Shown: positions 20,546 through 29,623, counted from the first letter of the stretch. The stretch is 64,000 nt of DNA from Streptomyces mirabilis (GCF_018310535.1 NZ_CP074102.1:8370001-8434000), one strand, 5' to 3'. Notes: generated by a model not told the origin, from the letters alone. Numbers and translations are program-made.

Positions 20546-21418
20546 GTGCGACGCGATCCGAGCCTGGAGGAACTGGGCGCCTTCCTCAAGGCGCGCCGTG
20601 CCCAGCTGAGTCCCGACAAGGCCGGGCTGCCCGACAACGGTGAGCCCCGGCGTGTTCCCGGCCTGCGGCGTGAGGAAGTCGCTCAGATCGCCGCGATCAG
20701 CACCGACTACTACACCCGGCTCGAGCAGGGACGTGTCCAGGCGTCGGCTGCCGTAGTCGACGTGCTCGCACAGGTGCTCCGCCTCGACGGCGATCAGCGC
20801 GAGTACCTCCTGACCCTCGCAGGGAAAACGGCCTCGCCCCCTGTCAGCCGGAGCGTTCGCCAACGAGTCCAGCCGCAGATGCAGCACCTGCTCGACGACC
20901 TCTCCCTGACCGCGGGCTTCGTCATCGGGCGCAACACGGACCTGCTGGCGTGGAATGCCATGGCCGCCGCCCTGGTGATGGACTTCGGACATGTCCCGGA
21001 GGAACAGCGGAACTACGTGCGCCTGGTGTTCACCGAGCCCGCCATCCGCGTGCTGTACCGGGACTGGGAGGACATGGGTCGCCTGGCCCTGTCCCATCTG
21101 CGCATGGACAGCAGACGGAACCCTGATGACCCTCGACTGACTGCCCTCGTCGAGGAGCTTTCCGTGCTGGATGCGCATTTCCGCCTGTGGTGGACCTCGC
21201 ACGATGTCGCCGTGCGGGCCGGCGGTACGAGGCTGCTCCGGCATCCCGTGGTCGGCGACCTGACCCTCGAGCGGTCCACCTTCATGTGCGCCGAGGATCC
21301 CGAGCAGCAGCTCGTCGTGTGGACCGCGGAGCCAGGAAGCCCCGCTCACGAGGCTCTGCGCTCTCTGGCGTCCACGATCGAGAGGGCGCCTGAGGGACTG
21401 GACGGCGCCGCCGTGTGA
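20546..21418 (+). CDS. XRE regulator with MmyB-like ligand domain (copy 1)
   Basis: About 290 residues. An N-terminal XRE helix-turn-helix (RRVPGLRREEVAQIAAISTD, then YYTRLEQGR) is followed by a C-terminal MmyB-like ligand-binding domain (FVIGRNTDLLAWNAMAAAL, NYVRLVFTEPAIR, HPVVGDLTLE). In family members this domain binds a fatty-acid-like ligand. It is one of three close paralogs here (27428, 28702). GTG codons at 20540 and 20546 are possible starts. Its likely targets are the oxidoreductase genes at 17.3-19.5 kb, which carry the shared motif. Confidence 0.88.
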   Translation: MRRDPSLEELGAFLKARRAQLSPDKAGLPDNGEPRRVPGLRREEVAQIAAISTDYYTRLEQGRVQASAAVVDVLAQVLRLDGDQREYLLTLAGKTASPPVSRSVRQRVQPQMQHLLDDLSLTAGFVIGRNTDLLAWNAMAAALVMDFGHVPEEQRNYVRLVFTEPAIRVLYRDWEDMGRLALSHLRMDSRRNPDDPRLTALVEELSVLDAHFRLWWTSHDVAVRAGGTRLLRHPVVGDLTLERSTFMCAEDPEQQLVVWTAEPGSPAHEALRSLASTIERAPEGLDGAAV

Positions 21419-21527
21419 CGCCTTCGCCGAGCAGGCACATCGGACCTGGGCCCTGGAGACGAGGTTCGTCGCCGGACCGGCGGCGCAGGCTTCATCACCG
21501 CGTCGGCACGTGGCTTGCCGTGGTTCA

Positions 21528-22484
21528 TCACGAGGCGCTCTGGAAGACACGCTTGGCGTTTGCCGTCGTGAGTGACCGCCACGTGGCGCCTTTCGCCGGC
21601 GGCTCGGCGGCGTCGATCGCCGCGATGTGCGCGTCGGCCAGCGGGGACGGCGTCCAGCAGTAGTCACTGCCGAAGAGCACGCGGTCCGGGTCGACGAGCT
21701 TCAACAGCGCCGGCACGTGTCGTGGGAAAGCGGTGCCCGCCACGTCGTAGTACAGACCGCGCAGTTGCTGCACCGCGTCCAACCGGGGCGGCTGCTGCGA
21801 CTGCAGGAACAGGCTCATGAACTCGTTGATGCGATCAGCGAGGACGGGCACCGCACCGCCGCAGTGCGGGACGATCACTTTGATGTTCGGGTGACGTGTC
21901 AGGACGCCCGCCATCACCATGTCGGTGACGGTACGGGCCGTGTCGAAGATGTACTCGACCATCGGCCGCGGTCTGCCGAGTGCGGACTGTTCCCAGCACA
22001 CCGGTGAGGTGGGGTGCAGGAAGACGACGGCCTGGCGGCGGTCGAGTTCGGCGAAGACCGGCTCCAGGCGCTGGTCGCCCAAATACACCCCGTGCGTGTG
22101 GGTCAGCAGGGCCACGCCGTCGGCGTCGAGTCCGTCGAAGGCGAAGGCGATCTCCTCCAAGGATCCGTCCACGTCGGGAAGGGGCAGCGAGGCGAAGGTG
22201 CCGAAGCGACCCGGGTGGCCCCGGGCCAGTTCGGCGGTGTACTCGTTGACGCGGCGGGCGAGGAGGCGGGCCGCCTTGTCGTCGCCGAAGTGCACGCCGG
22301 GTGAGGACACGGACAGCATCGCGGTCTCGATGCAGTTGCGGTCCATCAGGTCCAGGTGGGCTTGCACGGACCATGACGGCCAGCCGCCCATGCCGTCGGG
22401 GTGGCCGTGGCCGGCTGCCGTCGCCTGCTGGACGTAGAAGTCGGGGAGGAGATGGGCGTGGACGTCGATGAGGCCGGTGGACAT
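21528..22484 (-). CDS. Amidohydrolase of the ACMSD / hydroxybenzoate decarboxylase type
   Basis: 318 residues of the metal-dependent TIM barrel: the metal motif DVHAHLLPDF at the start, the barrel His in VIVPHCGGAVPVLADR, and the metal-binding Asp in VLFGSDYCWTPSP near residue 265. This subgroup contains 6-methylsalicylate, gamma-resorcylate and aminocarboxymuconate-semialdehyde decarboxylases, so non-oxidative decarboxylation of an aromatic acid is likely. It is the last gene of a probable three-gene unit read leftwards (DUF2255, antiporter, this gene). The start at 22484 has an AAGGGA site. Confidence 0.85.
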   Translation of the reverse strand: MSTGLIDVHAHLLPDFYVQQATAAGHGHPDGMGGWPSWSVQAHLDLMDRNCIETAMLSVSSPGVHFGDDKAARLLARRVNEYTAELARGHPGRFGTFASLPLPDVDGSLEEIAFAFDGLDADGVALLTHTHGVYLGDQRLEPVFAELDRRQAVVFLHPTSPVCWEQSALGRPRPMVEYIFDTARTVTDMVMAGVLTRHPNIKVIVPHCGGAVPVLADRINEFMSLFLQSQQPPRLDAVQQLRGLYYDVAGTAFPRHVPALLKLVDPDRVLFGSDYCWTPSPLADAHIAAIDAAEPPAKGATWRSLTTANAKRVFQSAS

Positions 22485-22531
22485 GACGGGAGGTCCCTTC
22501 TGGTGTGTGGTGTCGTCGAGGCCGGCTCGGC

Positions 22532-24118
22532 TCACTCCACCTGCTCGCGTCCGGCCAGCCGCACCTCTTCGTAGTCCAGGGCGGTCTGGAGGCGGCGCAG
22601 CACGGTGTCGTCGATCCGCTGTTCGTCGCGCAGGCGGACGACGGTTGCGCGCTTGTGGGCGATGAGGGCGAGGCGGAGGTCGGTGTAGTGGCGGTTGTGG
22701 AGCAGAGCGGGATCCTCGTCGGTGCCGGCGCCTTCGGCCCGTACGGTCGCCAGGTGGGCTTCGTACTCCTGGCGCAGCCACTCCGTGACCTTGGGAGTGG
22801 TGCCCAGTTCGACGGCGAGTTCCGGGAGCGCCTTGACGGCTTCCTCGGTTGCCGTGGTCTCGGCGAGGATCTGTTCCTCGTCGACGGAGGTGTCGCGGGG
22901 CAGCCGGGCCCAGCGCACCACGCCCGGCAGCAGCAGTCCCTGCACGACGAGGGTCACCACGATGACGCCGGAGGTGACGAAGACGATGAAGGCGCGGTCG
23001 GGGAAGGGTGCGCCCGAGTCGACGGTCTCCGGTACGGAGAGCGCCACGGCCAGCGACACCGCGCCCCGGAAGCCGGCGAAGCCGCTGACGGTGCGTGCCC
23101 GGTGACTGATTCTCCGCAGCCGCTGCTGTGGACGTCGGTCGATCAGGCGGATCAGGTAGGCGGAGGAGAACAGGAACGCGAACCGGACGAGGACCAGAAC
23201 CAGGCTGACCACACCGACGGCGATCAGTGCATCCCGCAGATCTGCGCGGCTCAAGTGGCGGAACGCGTATTGGAGTTCCACTCCGACCAGGACGAACAGG
23301 GCGCCGTTGATGATGAAGGTCGCCAGCGGCCAGAACGCCAGTGCCTGGCGTCGGTGCTCGGCCCGGATCAGGCTCGGAGCCACCTGGGCCATGATCAGTC
23401 CGCTCACGACGACAGCGAGGACACCCGAGGCGTGGATCAGTTCGGCGAGCAGATAGGCCGTGAACGGTGCCAGGATCATGACGAGATTGCCCAGCAGGGG
23501 ATCGGCCAGGCGGCGCCGGAGGTTCATGTTGACCCAGGCGACCGCCACGCCGACCGCGGCCCCACCGCCGTACGCCAGCAGGAACAGCGCTCCGACGTGC
23601 GCAAGGGTGAGGTGCTCCTCGCCGACGGTGATGCCGACCGCCAGCCCGTAGATGACCAGCGCCGTGCCGTCGTTGACGAGGCTCTCCGCCCGGAGCACGG
23701 TGACCTCACGGCGCGGCAGGGAACCGGCCAGCGCGCCGACCGCGGTCGCGTCGGTGGGCGCCACGGCCGCGCCCAGAACCCACGCCGGCCCCCACGGCAG
23801 TCCGAGCGCGTGCCCGGCGGCCGCGACGGCCCACGCGGTGAGGATCACCAGGACCGTGCTGAGCAGGACGATGCCGCGCAGGTTCGAACGGATCTCCCGC
23901 ATGGACGTGGTCAGGCTCTCCCAGTACAGCAGCACGGGGAGGAAGAGCAATAGCACGACTTCGGGCGGGAGTTGGGTTTGGCGGACGGCCGGCACGAGCC
24001 CGATGAGGGCGCCCACGATCAGTAGGACGACGGGCGGCGCGACACCGAAGCGCTGCCCCAGGGCATTGCCCAGCAGCACGGCCGCGCCCAGGACGACGAC
24101 GAGTTCAAGACCGAGCAT
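22532..24118 (-). CDS. Na+/H+ antiporter, CPA1 family
   Basis: 528 residues with about 12 membrane helices, starting MLGLELVVVLGAAVLLGNAL. The ion-binding signature ESLVNDGTALVIYG and the preceding APTDATAVGALAGSLPRR are typical of the bacterial NhaP/CPA1 branch. A cytoplasmic tail of about 120 residues rich in Glu and Arg follows. It exchanges sodium or potassium for protons across the cell membrane. It lies 47 bases before the amidohydrolase gene, so exporting charge or acid produced by the pathway is a possible role. Confidence 0.92.
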   Translation of the reverse strand: MLGLELVVVLGAAVLLGNALGQRFGVAPPVVLLIVGALIGLVPAVRQTQLPPEVVLLLFLPVLLYWESLTTSMREIRSNLRGIVLLSTVLVILTAWAVAAAGHALGLPWGPAWVLGAAVAPTDATAVGALAGSLPRREVTVLRAESLVNDGTALVIYGLAVGITVGEEHLTLAHVGALFLLAYGGGAAVGVAVAWVNMNLRRRLADPLLGNLVMILAPFTAYLLAELIHASGVLAVVVSGLIMAQVAPSLIRAEHRRQALAFWPLATFIINGALFVLVGVELQYAFRHLSRADLRDALIAVGVVSLVLVLVRFAFLFSSAYLIRLIDRRPQQRLRRISHRARTVSGFAGFRGAVSLAVALSVPETVDSGAPFPDRAFIVFVTSGVIVVTLVVQGLLLPGVVRWARLPRDTSVDEEQILAETTATEEAVKALPELAVELGTTPKVTEWLRQEYEAHLATVRAEGAGTDEDPALLHNRHYTDLRLALIAHKRATVVRLRDEQRIDDTVLRRLQTALDYEEVRLAGREQVE

Positions 24119-24185
24119 GGCGCTTACTCCAGTGCTGGACCAGCTGTTCGTGGGGGTTCAGCGGCTTCCGCGGGGATCGTTCTGC

Positions 24186-24557
24186 TCATCGGGGGATCAG
24201 CCGTAGCGTCGTGGAGCGTGCGGCGACCATGGGGTCGACGTAGGCGCCGCCGAAGCGGCCGTACTTGGTGCGGTACGCCGTGTCGATACGGTCGTTGATC
24301 TCGTCGTCCTGCACCTCCACGAAGGTGACGTCTTGGGCGACTCCGCCGGAGCGGATGTGCCCCTCGTAGCTCGCACGGGCCGTACGCCACCAGCCGCCAT
24401 CCGTGCCTCGGAAGGAGCGGACGTAAAGGTCGTCACCGTCGCGGACGACCCAGATCGGCACCGGCCTCCGCAGAGTGCCGTTGCGCCTGAGCGGTGCCAT
24501 CTCCAACTCGTCAGCGGTGGCGATGCGGTTGAGGTCATCGCTCGTCCATGCCGTCAT
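24186..24557 (-). CDS. DUF2255 family protein
   Basis: 123 residues, fully matching the style of DUF2255: WTSDDLNRIATADELEMAPL at the start, IWVVRDGDDLYVRSFRGTDG, then AYRTKYGRFGGAYVDPMVA near the end. It is a small soluble beta-rich fold related to pyridoxamine-oxidase/FMN-type split barrels in appearance; no function is known. It leads the unit with the antiporter (67-base gap). Confidence 0.85.
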   Translation of the reverse strand: MTAWTSDDLNRIATADELEMAPLRRNGTLRRPVPIWVVRDGDDLYVRSFRGTDGGWWRTARASYEGHIRSGGVAQDVTFVEVQDDEINDRIDTAYRTKYGRFGGAYVDPMVAARSTTLRLIPR

Positions 24558-24569
24558 GGGTGTGTCTCC

Positions 24570-24760
24570 GATCTCCTTGATCCGGTGAGTACGCGAGGAA
24601 GCTCGTCAGGTCGTCGGGCCGCCCTCGGGAAGAGATTCGCCGCAACACCGACGAAGGCCATGACCGCGGTGATGGCCAGGCTTTCGCGCAGGCTGTGCGG
24701 GATGTCGCCATGGGCTGCCAACAGGGCGCCGAACGGACATGCGGGGGCTCCTGAGACCGA
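24570..24760 (-). pseudogene. Fragment of a small membrane protein
   Basis: On the minus strand the sequence reads SLRESLAITAVMAFVGVAAN followed by LFPRAARRP. This looks like the last membrane helix and tail of a DoxX-like or transporter protein. The upstream part is out of frame and no start is present. It is a relic with uncertain family. Confidence 0.3.
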
Positions 24761-24813
24761 GGAAGGCGTAGGTACCGATGTGTTGCTGTCGAGGGGTTTC
24801 GGAAGACCTGCGG

Positions 24814-25238
24814 TCAGGCGGGACCTGGGGTGAGAGGCGCACCGAGGTAGCTACGGGTGATGCCGGGCGAGTCCTCGAAGACGCGGTAGTCGGTGATCAG
24901 GCCGTCGTGATGGTGAACCGCAGGATCATCTCGCTTTCGAGCACCTGCCCCAAGGGATGGAACCGGGAGGCGTACCGGCCCGGTACCAGCACCTGTCCGT
25001 CGGTCTCCACCAAGGAGCGCAGCTCAAATGCGAGCGGCTCGACGGCCGCGAAGAACGCGGCGAGAGACTGCCGGATCTCCTCCGGCCCGCTGCGGCGCCC
25101 AGCCCATGGCGTCAGGGCCGGATCACCGGGGATCGTCCAGGTGGCATCGGGAGCGAAGTGCGGGAGGATCCGTTCCATGTCGCGCGTACCGAGCGCCTTG
25201 AAGTACGCCTCGACGGTGGCAATCGCCTCGCTGGTCAT
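24814..25238 (-). pseudogene. NTF2/SnoaL-like protein with a frameshift
   Basis: The gene starts well (MTSEAIATVEAYFKALGTRD, typical NTF2-like), but near 24905 one base is missing from the expected ACG-GAC-GGC. The frame ends early at 24897 with RFTITTA. In the next frame the natural continuation is intact (DGLITDYRVFEDSPGITRSY, then LGAPLTPGPA) and stops at 24814. It is either a recent inactivation or a sequencing error. It lies last in the unit read from 27153 leftwards. Confidence 0.7.
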
Positions 25239-25346
25239 GGCGTCGGTCCGTTTCTGCTGGGCTGCGGTGGGCGAGCGCTCACCGCTCGGTGGTGGCGGCG
25301 GTGGTGGGCAAGGCTCATCCCGCACCCACCACCGCCGGGCTTCATG

Positions 25347-26363
25347 TCACGGACGCAGCAGCGCCTTGATGGCGCGGCGCTCGTCCATGGCCTTGTAGCC
25401 TTCGGCGACCTCGTCCAGGGGCAGGGTGAGGTCGAAGACCTTGCCCGGGTTGATACGGCCGCTGACCACGCGGTCGATCAGGTCGGGAAGGTAGGCGCGC
25501 ACGGGCGCAGGGCCGCCGCGTAGACCGACGTGGGAGAAGAAGAGTTCCTGGCCGTCGATCTGCACGCCGTGAGGCATGCCGACGAAGCCGACGTTGCTAC
25601 CCGGGCGCGCGGACTGCAGGGCCTGGTGCATCGACTCCTGGGTGCCGACGCACTCCAGGACCGAGTCGGCGCCTATGCCGTTCGTCAGCTCCTTGACGCG
25701 GGCGACGCCCTCCTCGCCGCGCTCGGTGACGATGTCGGTGGCACCGAACTCCAGGGCCAGCTTCTGCCGGGATGCGTGCCGGCTCATGGCGATGATGCGT
25801 TCGGCGCCCAGTTCCTTCGCCGCGATGACACCGCACAGGCCCACCGCACCGTCACCCACGACCACGGCCGTCGAACCCGGCTCGACCTCGGCCGCCTTGG
25901 CGGCGTACCAGCCGGTGCCCATGACGTCGGAGAGGGTCAGCAGATTCGGGACCAGCTCTGAGGCCGGCTGCTCCGGGGTGGCGACGAGGGTGCCGTCGGC
26001 GAGGGGGATGCGGACGTATTCGGCCTGGCAGCCGTTGGGGAAGTCACGGTGCTGGCAGGAGGTGTGGTAGCCGGCCCGGCAGACCGGGCAGGTGTTGTCA
26101 GAGGCGATGAAGGAGCCGATGACGAACTGGCCGGGCCTGACATTGGATACGTCGCTGCCGACCTCCTCGACGATGCCGACGTACTCGTGGCCGATCGGCT
26201 GCGGCTCGGTGACTGGGTTGATGCCCCGATAGCTCCACAGGTCGGAGCCGCACACGCAGGTGGCGACGGTACGGATGACGGCGTCCGTCGGTGCGACGAT
26301 GTTCGGTTCGGGGACGTTCTCCACCCGGATGTCACCAGGCGCGTGGATGATGGTGGCTCGCAT
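25347..26363 (-). CDS. Zinc-dependent alcohol dehydrogenase
   Basis: 338 residues of the medium-chain dehydrogenase family. The catalytic zinc site is TCVCGSDLWSYRG with GHE at IGHEYVG. A structural-zinc loop is present but with three Cys (DNTCPVCRAGYHTSC). The nucleotide site is VVVGDGAVGLCGVIAAKELGA. It oxidises alcohols or reduces aldehydes with NAD(P). It lies in a minus-strand set with the cupin and carboxymuconolactone-decarboxylase-type genes upstream and an NTF2-like pseudogene downstream, under a shared XRE-type operator at 27376. Confidence 0.93.
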   Translation of the reverse strand: MRATIIHAPGDIRVENVPEPNIVAPTDAVIRTVATCVCGSDLWSYRGINPVTEPQPIGHEYVGIVEEVGSDVSNVRPGQFVIGSFIASDNTCPVCRAGYHTSCQHRDFPNGCQAEYVRIPLADGTLVATPEQPASELVPNLLTLSDVMGTGWYAAKAAEVEPGSTAVVVGDGAVGLCGVIAAKELGAERIIAMSRHASRQKLALEFGATDIVTERGEEGVARVKELTNGIGADSVLECVGTQESMHQALQSARPGSNVGFVGMPHGVQIDGQELFFSHVGLRGGPAPVRAYLPDLIDRVVSGRINPGKVFDLTLPLDEVAEGYKAMDERRAIKALLRP

Positions 26364-26399
26364 GATGCTCTCTCAGGTCGCGTCGGATCTGGCGTGGTG

Positions 26400-26789
26400 T
26401 CAGGGGCGGGTACGGGCGTTGGCGCGCGGTCCGTTGTACTCGTCGTCCGAGACGTGCTCGAGCCAGGTGGCGTCGTCCGTCTCCCACAGGGCGAGGTGGG
26501 TCATGAACTGGTCGGGCGCTGCACCGTGCCAGTGCTGCTCACCCGGAGGCGTGTGGATGACGTCTCCCGGGTGGGCCTCGATGATGTTGCCGCCACGGGA
26601 CTGCACCAGCGCGATGCCCTCGACGATGTAGAGGGTCTGGCCCAGGCCGTGGGAGTGCCAGGCGGTGCGGGCGCCAGGAGTGAAACGGACCATGTTGGCC
26701 CGCATCCGAGAGGGCTCCTCGCCACGGTGGATCACGTCGGCGTAGGCGTCGCCGGTGAACCATTCGGCAGGCAGCTTCAGCAGTTCCAT
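26400..26789 (-). CDS. Cupin domain protein
   Basis: 129 residues, one cupin barrel. Metal ligands are visible in GARTAWHSHGLGQTLYIVEG and in PPGEQHWHGAAPD. The form is close to the small cupins found beside carboxymuconolactone-decarboxylase-type genes (mandelonitrile-lyase-like cupins). The reaction is unknown; oxidation or isomerisation of a small carbonyl compound is plausible. It is tightly spaced with both neighbours on the same strand. Confidence 0.85.
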   Translation of the reverse strand: MELLKLPAEWFTGDAYADVIHRGEEPSRMRANMVRFTPGARTAWHSHGLGQTLYIVEGIALVQSRGGNIIEAHPGDVIHTPPGEQHWHGAAPDQFMTHLALWETDDATWLEHVSDDEYNGPRANARTRP

Positions 26790-26820
26790 GGTGTGTCTGT
26801 CCCTTAATGGGAGCGGTACC

Positions 26821-27153
26821 TCAGCCCGACTGGTCCGACTTCTCCACGATCGCCTTGAGCTGGGTCACCGCGGTCATCGCGTTGGGCCATCCGGCGTAGA
26901 AGGCCAGATGGGTGAGGGCCTCCACCAGCTCGTCCTTGGTCACGCCGTTCTCCAGCGCCTTGCCGAGGTGGAAGCCGAGCTGGTCGTTGCGGTACAAGGC
27001 GGCCAGAGCGGTGACGGTGACCAGGCTGCGGTCTCGAGGGGACAGGCCCGGGCGTTCCCAGATGTCGCCGAACAGGACCGTGTCGGTCACCTCGGCGAGC
27101 TTCGGGGCGAATTCCTGGATCGCCGGCGGTGCGAACTTCTTCCGCTCGGTCAT
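26821..27153 (-). CDS. Carboxymuconolactone decarboxylase family protein
   Basis: 110 residues, all helical, with the AhpD/CMD pattern: LGDIWERPGLSPRDRSLVTV-like start, then HLGKALENGVTKDELVEALT and HLAFYAGWPNAMTAV. No CxxC motif is present, so it is the decarboxylase-like and not the peroxidase-like branch. The function in redox-type gene sets is not established. It is the first gene of the minus-strand unit that faces XRE copy 2 across an operator. Confidence 0.88.
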   Translation of the reverse strand: MTERKKFAPPAIQEFAPKLAEVTDTVLFGDIWERPGLSPRDRSLVTVTALAALYRNDQLGFHLGKALENGVTKDELVEALTHLAFYAGWPNAMTAVTQLKAIVEKSDQSG

Positions 27154-27375
27154 GGGGTGGTGCTCCTTGCGTGTTCAGGGATTCGGGTGGCCCGGCCTGC
27201 GGCCGGGAGCTGTTTCATATTCGCAAACGAATTCCGTACTCAGCGTTTGACGGCTTGCCTGTTCGGTTGAAGGCTTTCCGCGGGCCGACCGCGCTCGCCG
27301 ACCCCGTCTTCGACCCTGTCACCATCGCGTGAGCCCGCAATGGGGAGAATTCCACCCCGGGCAAGGCTTATCCAG

Positions 27376-27392
27376 GGAAGAATCCTTCCCCC
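27376..27392. promoter_or_regulatory. XRE-type operator between divergent genes
   Basis: GGAAGAATCCTTCCCCC occurs here, and the identical 17 bases occur on the minus strand at 29607-29623. The core GGAAGNATCCTTCC is nearly palindromic. It lies about 36 bases before the start of XRE copy 2 and about 220 bases before the divergent decarboxylase-type gene, so it can control both. Confidence 0.7.
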
Positions 27393-27427
27393 CCTCGTCA
27401 GGACGGGGCGGTGCGAGACTGGTCGGC

Positions 27428-28297
27428 ATGACCAGCGACGCGCATGTGAACGAGCTGGGAGCATTTCTCAAGGAGCAGCGGGCCGAGTTGAGTCCGCGCA
27501 CCGTCGGTCTGCCCGACACTGGTGGCCCGCGACGTGTGCCCGGCCTGCGCAGGGAGGAGGTCGCCCTGCTCGCGGCCATCAGCTCCGACTACTACGCACG
27601 GCTGGAGCAGGGGCGTATCCAGCCCTCTGCGCCGGTGCTGGCGGCTCTCGTCAGGGTCCTGCACCTGAACAACGACCAGCGGGACCACCTCTTCGAGCTG
27701 GCCGGTCGCCAGGCGGCTCGCCCGCGCCGTCAGGCCGCACAGAAGGTGCAACCGCAGCTGCGTCGCCTGCTCGACGATCTCACCGCGACCCCCAGCGTGG
27801 TGATCGGTCGCCGCATGGACATCCTGGCCTGGAACTCTCTGGCGGCCGCTCTCTTCACTGACTTCCATCGCGTCCCGGAGAAACGGCGCAACTACGTCCG
27901 GCTGCTCTTCACCGAGCCCGCCTTCCGTGATCTCTACGTCGACTGGAGTACGGTCGCCCGGAGCTGCGTCGCGCAACTGCGCCTGCTGGCCGCCCGGTGC
28001 CCCGGGGAACCCGGATTGACGGCGCTCGTCGGCGAGTTGTCGGTGGCGGACGCCGATTTCCGGCAGTGGTGGGCAGGCCGCCACCTGGCCGGCCTGCGGG
28101 TGGGCGCCAAGAAGCTGCGCCACCCGGTCGTCGGCGACCTCACGCTCGACTGGGACAGCCTGACCTGCTCGGCCGACCCCACGCAGCAGTTGGTGATCCT
28201 GACCGCGGAGCCCGGGACGCGGTCCCATGACGGACTGCGCTTCTTGGCGTCGCGGACTGCCGATCCGTACGAGCCGGAACGGGATGTGACAGCTTGA
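27428..28297 (+). CDS. XRE regulator with MmyB-like ligand domain (copy 2)
   Basis: 289 residues, with the XRE helix-turn-helix at about residues 30-75 (RRVPGLRREEVALLAAISSD, YYARLEQGR) and the MmyB-like domain after residue 110 (VVIGRRMDILAWNSLAAALF, NYVRLLFTEPAFR, HPVVGDLTLDWD). It is closely related to the copies at 20546 and 28702. The ATG at 27428 begins MTSDAHVNELGAFL. The operator at 27376 suggests autoregulation and control of the divergent unit. Confidence 0.9.
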   Translation: MTSDAHVNELGAFLKEQRAELSPRTVGLPDTGGPRRVPGLRREEVALLAAISSDYYARLEQGRIQPSAPVLAALVRVLHLNNDQRDHLFELAGRQAARPRRQAAQKVQPQLRRLLDDLTATPSVVIGRRMDILAWNSLAAALFTDFHRVPEKRRNYVRLLFTEPAFRDLYVDWSTVARSCVAQLRLLAARCPGEPGLTALVGELSVADADFRQWWAGRHLAGLRVGAKKLRHPVVGDLTLDWDSLTCSADPTQQLVILTAEPGTRSHDGLRFLASRTADPYEPERDVTA

Positions 28298-28304
28298 GTG
28301 GCAC

Positions 28305-28620
28305 TCAGAAGGTCAGGACGAGCCGGCCTCGCACCCCGCCGGCCGCCGGCACCTGATGGGCCTCGGCGGCCCGTTTCGCCGGAAACGTCTTCGCGGCCCG
28401 GAGGGGTGATCCGGCCCTCCTCCACCTGCTGCGGGAGCCGGTCGAGCCTGGCGCGCTGACGGGCGTAGCGGAACACGGCGATCGGCTCGACAGACGACGT
28501 CTCGCTCGCCGGGACCCTCGAAGCCGCGCAGCGGCACCACAGGGCCGCCGCCCCGGACGGCCCGAGCGGTGATAGCGCCGAGCAGCGCCCCGTCGAGGAG
28601 CCCCTCGACGCGTCGGGAAC
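28305..28620 (-). pseudogene. C-terminal remnant of a quinone-oxidoreductase-type gene
   Basis: The last part reads TFPAKRAAEAHQVPAAGGVR, GRLVLTF and stop, the usual end of MDR-type oxidoreductases. Just upstream the same protein continues in other frames (RYARQRARLDRLPQQVEEG; VEGLLDGALLGAITARAVRG). At least two frameshifts separate these parts, and the N-terminal two thirds are missing. An XRE-type motif remains upstream at 28653. Confidence 0.65.
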
Positions 28621-28652
28621 TTCCGCGCGTACCCGGTCCGGGTCCCTGACCA

Positions 28653-28670
28653 GGGGAAGGGCTTTCCCCC
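28653..28670. promoter_or_regulatory. Divergent variant of the XRE-type motif
   Basis: GGGGAAGGGCTTTCCCCC is a near palindrome similar to the site at 30995. It lies just upstream of the oxidoreductase remnant and 32 bases after the end of XRE copy 3. Its use is doubtful because the gene it would serve is broken. Confidence 0.35.
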
Positions 28671-28701
28671 GAATCCGACCGCGCTCATCTTGGGAAAGGG
28701 C

Positions 28702-29574
28702 TCACCGGAAGGAGCCGGATGCCGTCCGCTTCTGGTCCGCTGCCCAGGATGCCAGCAGACGCAACCCGTCGTGCGAAGGGGAACCGGGTGCTGCGGTCCA
28801 CACGATGATGTGCTGCTCGGGATCCGTGGCACAGGTGAGCGTGTCCCAGTCGAGCGTCAGCTCCCCGACCACCGGGTGACGAAGCTTCTTGGTGCCCTTG
28901 CCCCGCGTGGCGACGTCGTGCTCGGTCCACCACTGCCGGAACTGCGCGTCGCGTGCAGAGAGCTCCTCGACCAGATCGGTGAGGCGCTGGTCGCCGGGGT
29001 AGCGCGCACTCTGCATGCGCAGCTGGGCGATGGCCAGACGAGTGACCTCTTCCCAGTCCGCGTACAGCTCGCGCATCCAGGGTTCGGCGAACAGCAGCCG
29101 GACGAACACGCGCTCCTGCTCCGGGTAGCGCCCGAAATCGGTCCACAGGGCGGCGGCGAGCTGGTTCCAGGCCAGGATGTCGGTCCGCCGACCGATCACG
29201 AACGCCGGAGTGGCGGTGAGATCGTCCAGCATGCGCCGTAGTTGGGTGTCCACCTGCTGGCGCTCGCCTGCCCTGGGCGTGCGCACCGTCTCCTTCGCCG
29301 CGAGCTCGAACATGTAGGTGCGCTGGTCCTCGTTGAGGCGGAGCACTTGGGCGACCTCGTTCAGCAGGGGACCCGACGCCTGGAGACGGCCCTGCTCGAT
29401 CCGCGCGTAGTACTCGGTGCTGATCGCGGCCAGAAAGGCCACTTCCTCGCGGCGCAGACCGCGCACACGCCGCCGTTGGCCGCCGCGCAGCCCGACCTCC
29501 TCGGGGCTGAGCTCGGCACGGCGGGCCTTGAGGAACTCTCCCAGCTCGTTCAGGTGCGGTTTGCGGTTCATCAC
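28702..29574 (-). CDS. XRE regulator with MmyB-like ligand domain (copy 3)
   Basis: 290 residues; helix-turn-helix RRVRGLRREEVAFLAAISTE and YYARIEQGR, then the MmyB-like domain (FVIGRRTDILAWNQLAAALW, FVRLLFAEPWMRELY, HPVVGELTLDWD). It starts MMNRKPHLNELGEFL. The site GGAAGAATCCTTCCCCC lies 33-49 bases before the start on the same strand, at nearly the same distance as for copy 2. This supports autoregulation by a common mode. Confidence 0.9.
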   Translation of the reverse strand: MMNRKPHLNELGEFLKARRAELSPEEVGLRGGQRRRVRGLRREEVAFLAAISTEYYARIEQGRLQASGPLLNEVAQVLRLNEDQRTYMFELAAKETVRTPRAGERQQVDTQLRRMLDDLTATPAFVIGRRTDILAWNQLAAALWTDFGRYPEQERVFVRLLFAEPWMRELYADWEEVTRLAIAQLRMQSARYPGDQRLTDLVEELSARDAQFRQWWTEHDVATRGKGTKKLRHPVVGELTLDWDTLTCATDPEQHIIVWTAAPGSPSHDGLRLLASWAADQKRTASGSFR

Positions 29575-29606
29575 CTCCAGCGTCGCACAGAGGTCAGGCG
29601 TTGTGA

Positions 29607-29623
29607 GGGGGAAGGATTCTTCC
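29607..29623. promoter_or_regulatory. XRE-type operator upstream of XRE copy 3
   Basis: On the minus strand the sequence is GGAAGAATCCTTCCCCC, identical over 17 bases to the site at 27376-27392. Position and orientation relative to the regulator gene are also conserved. Confidence 0.7.
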
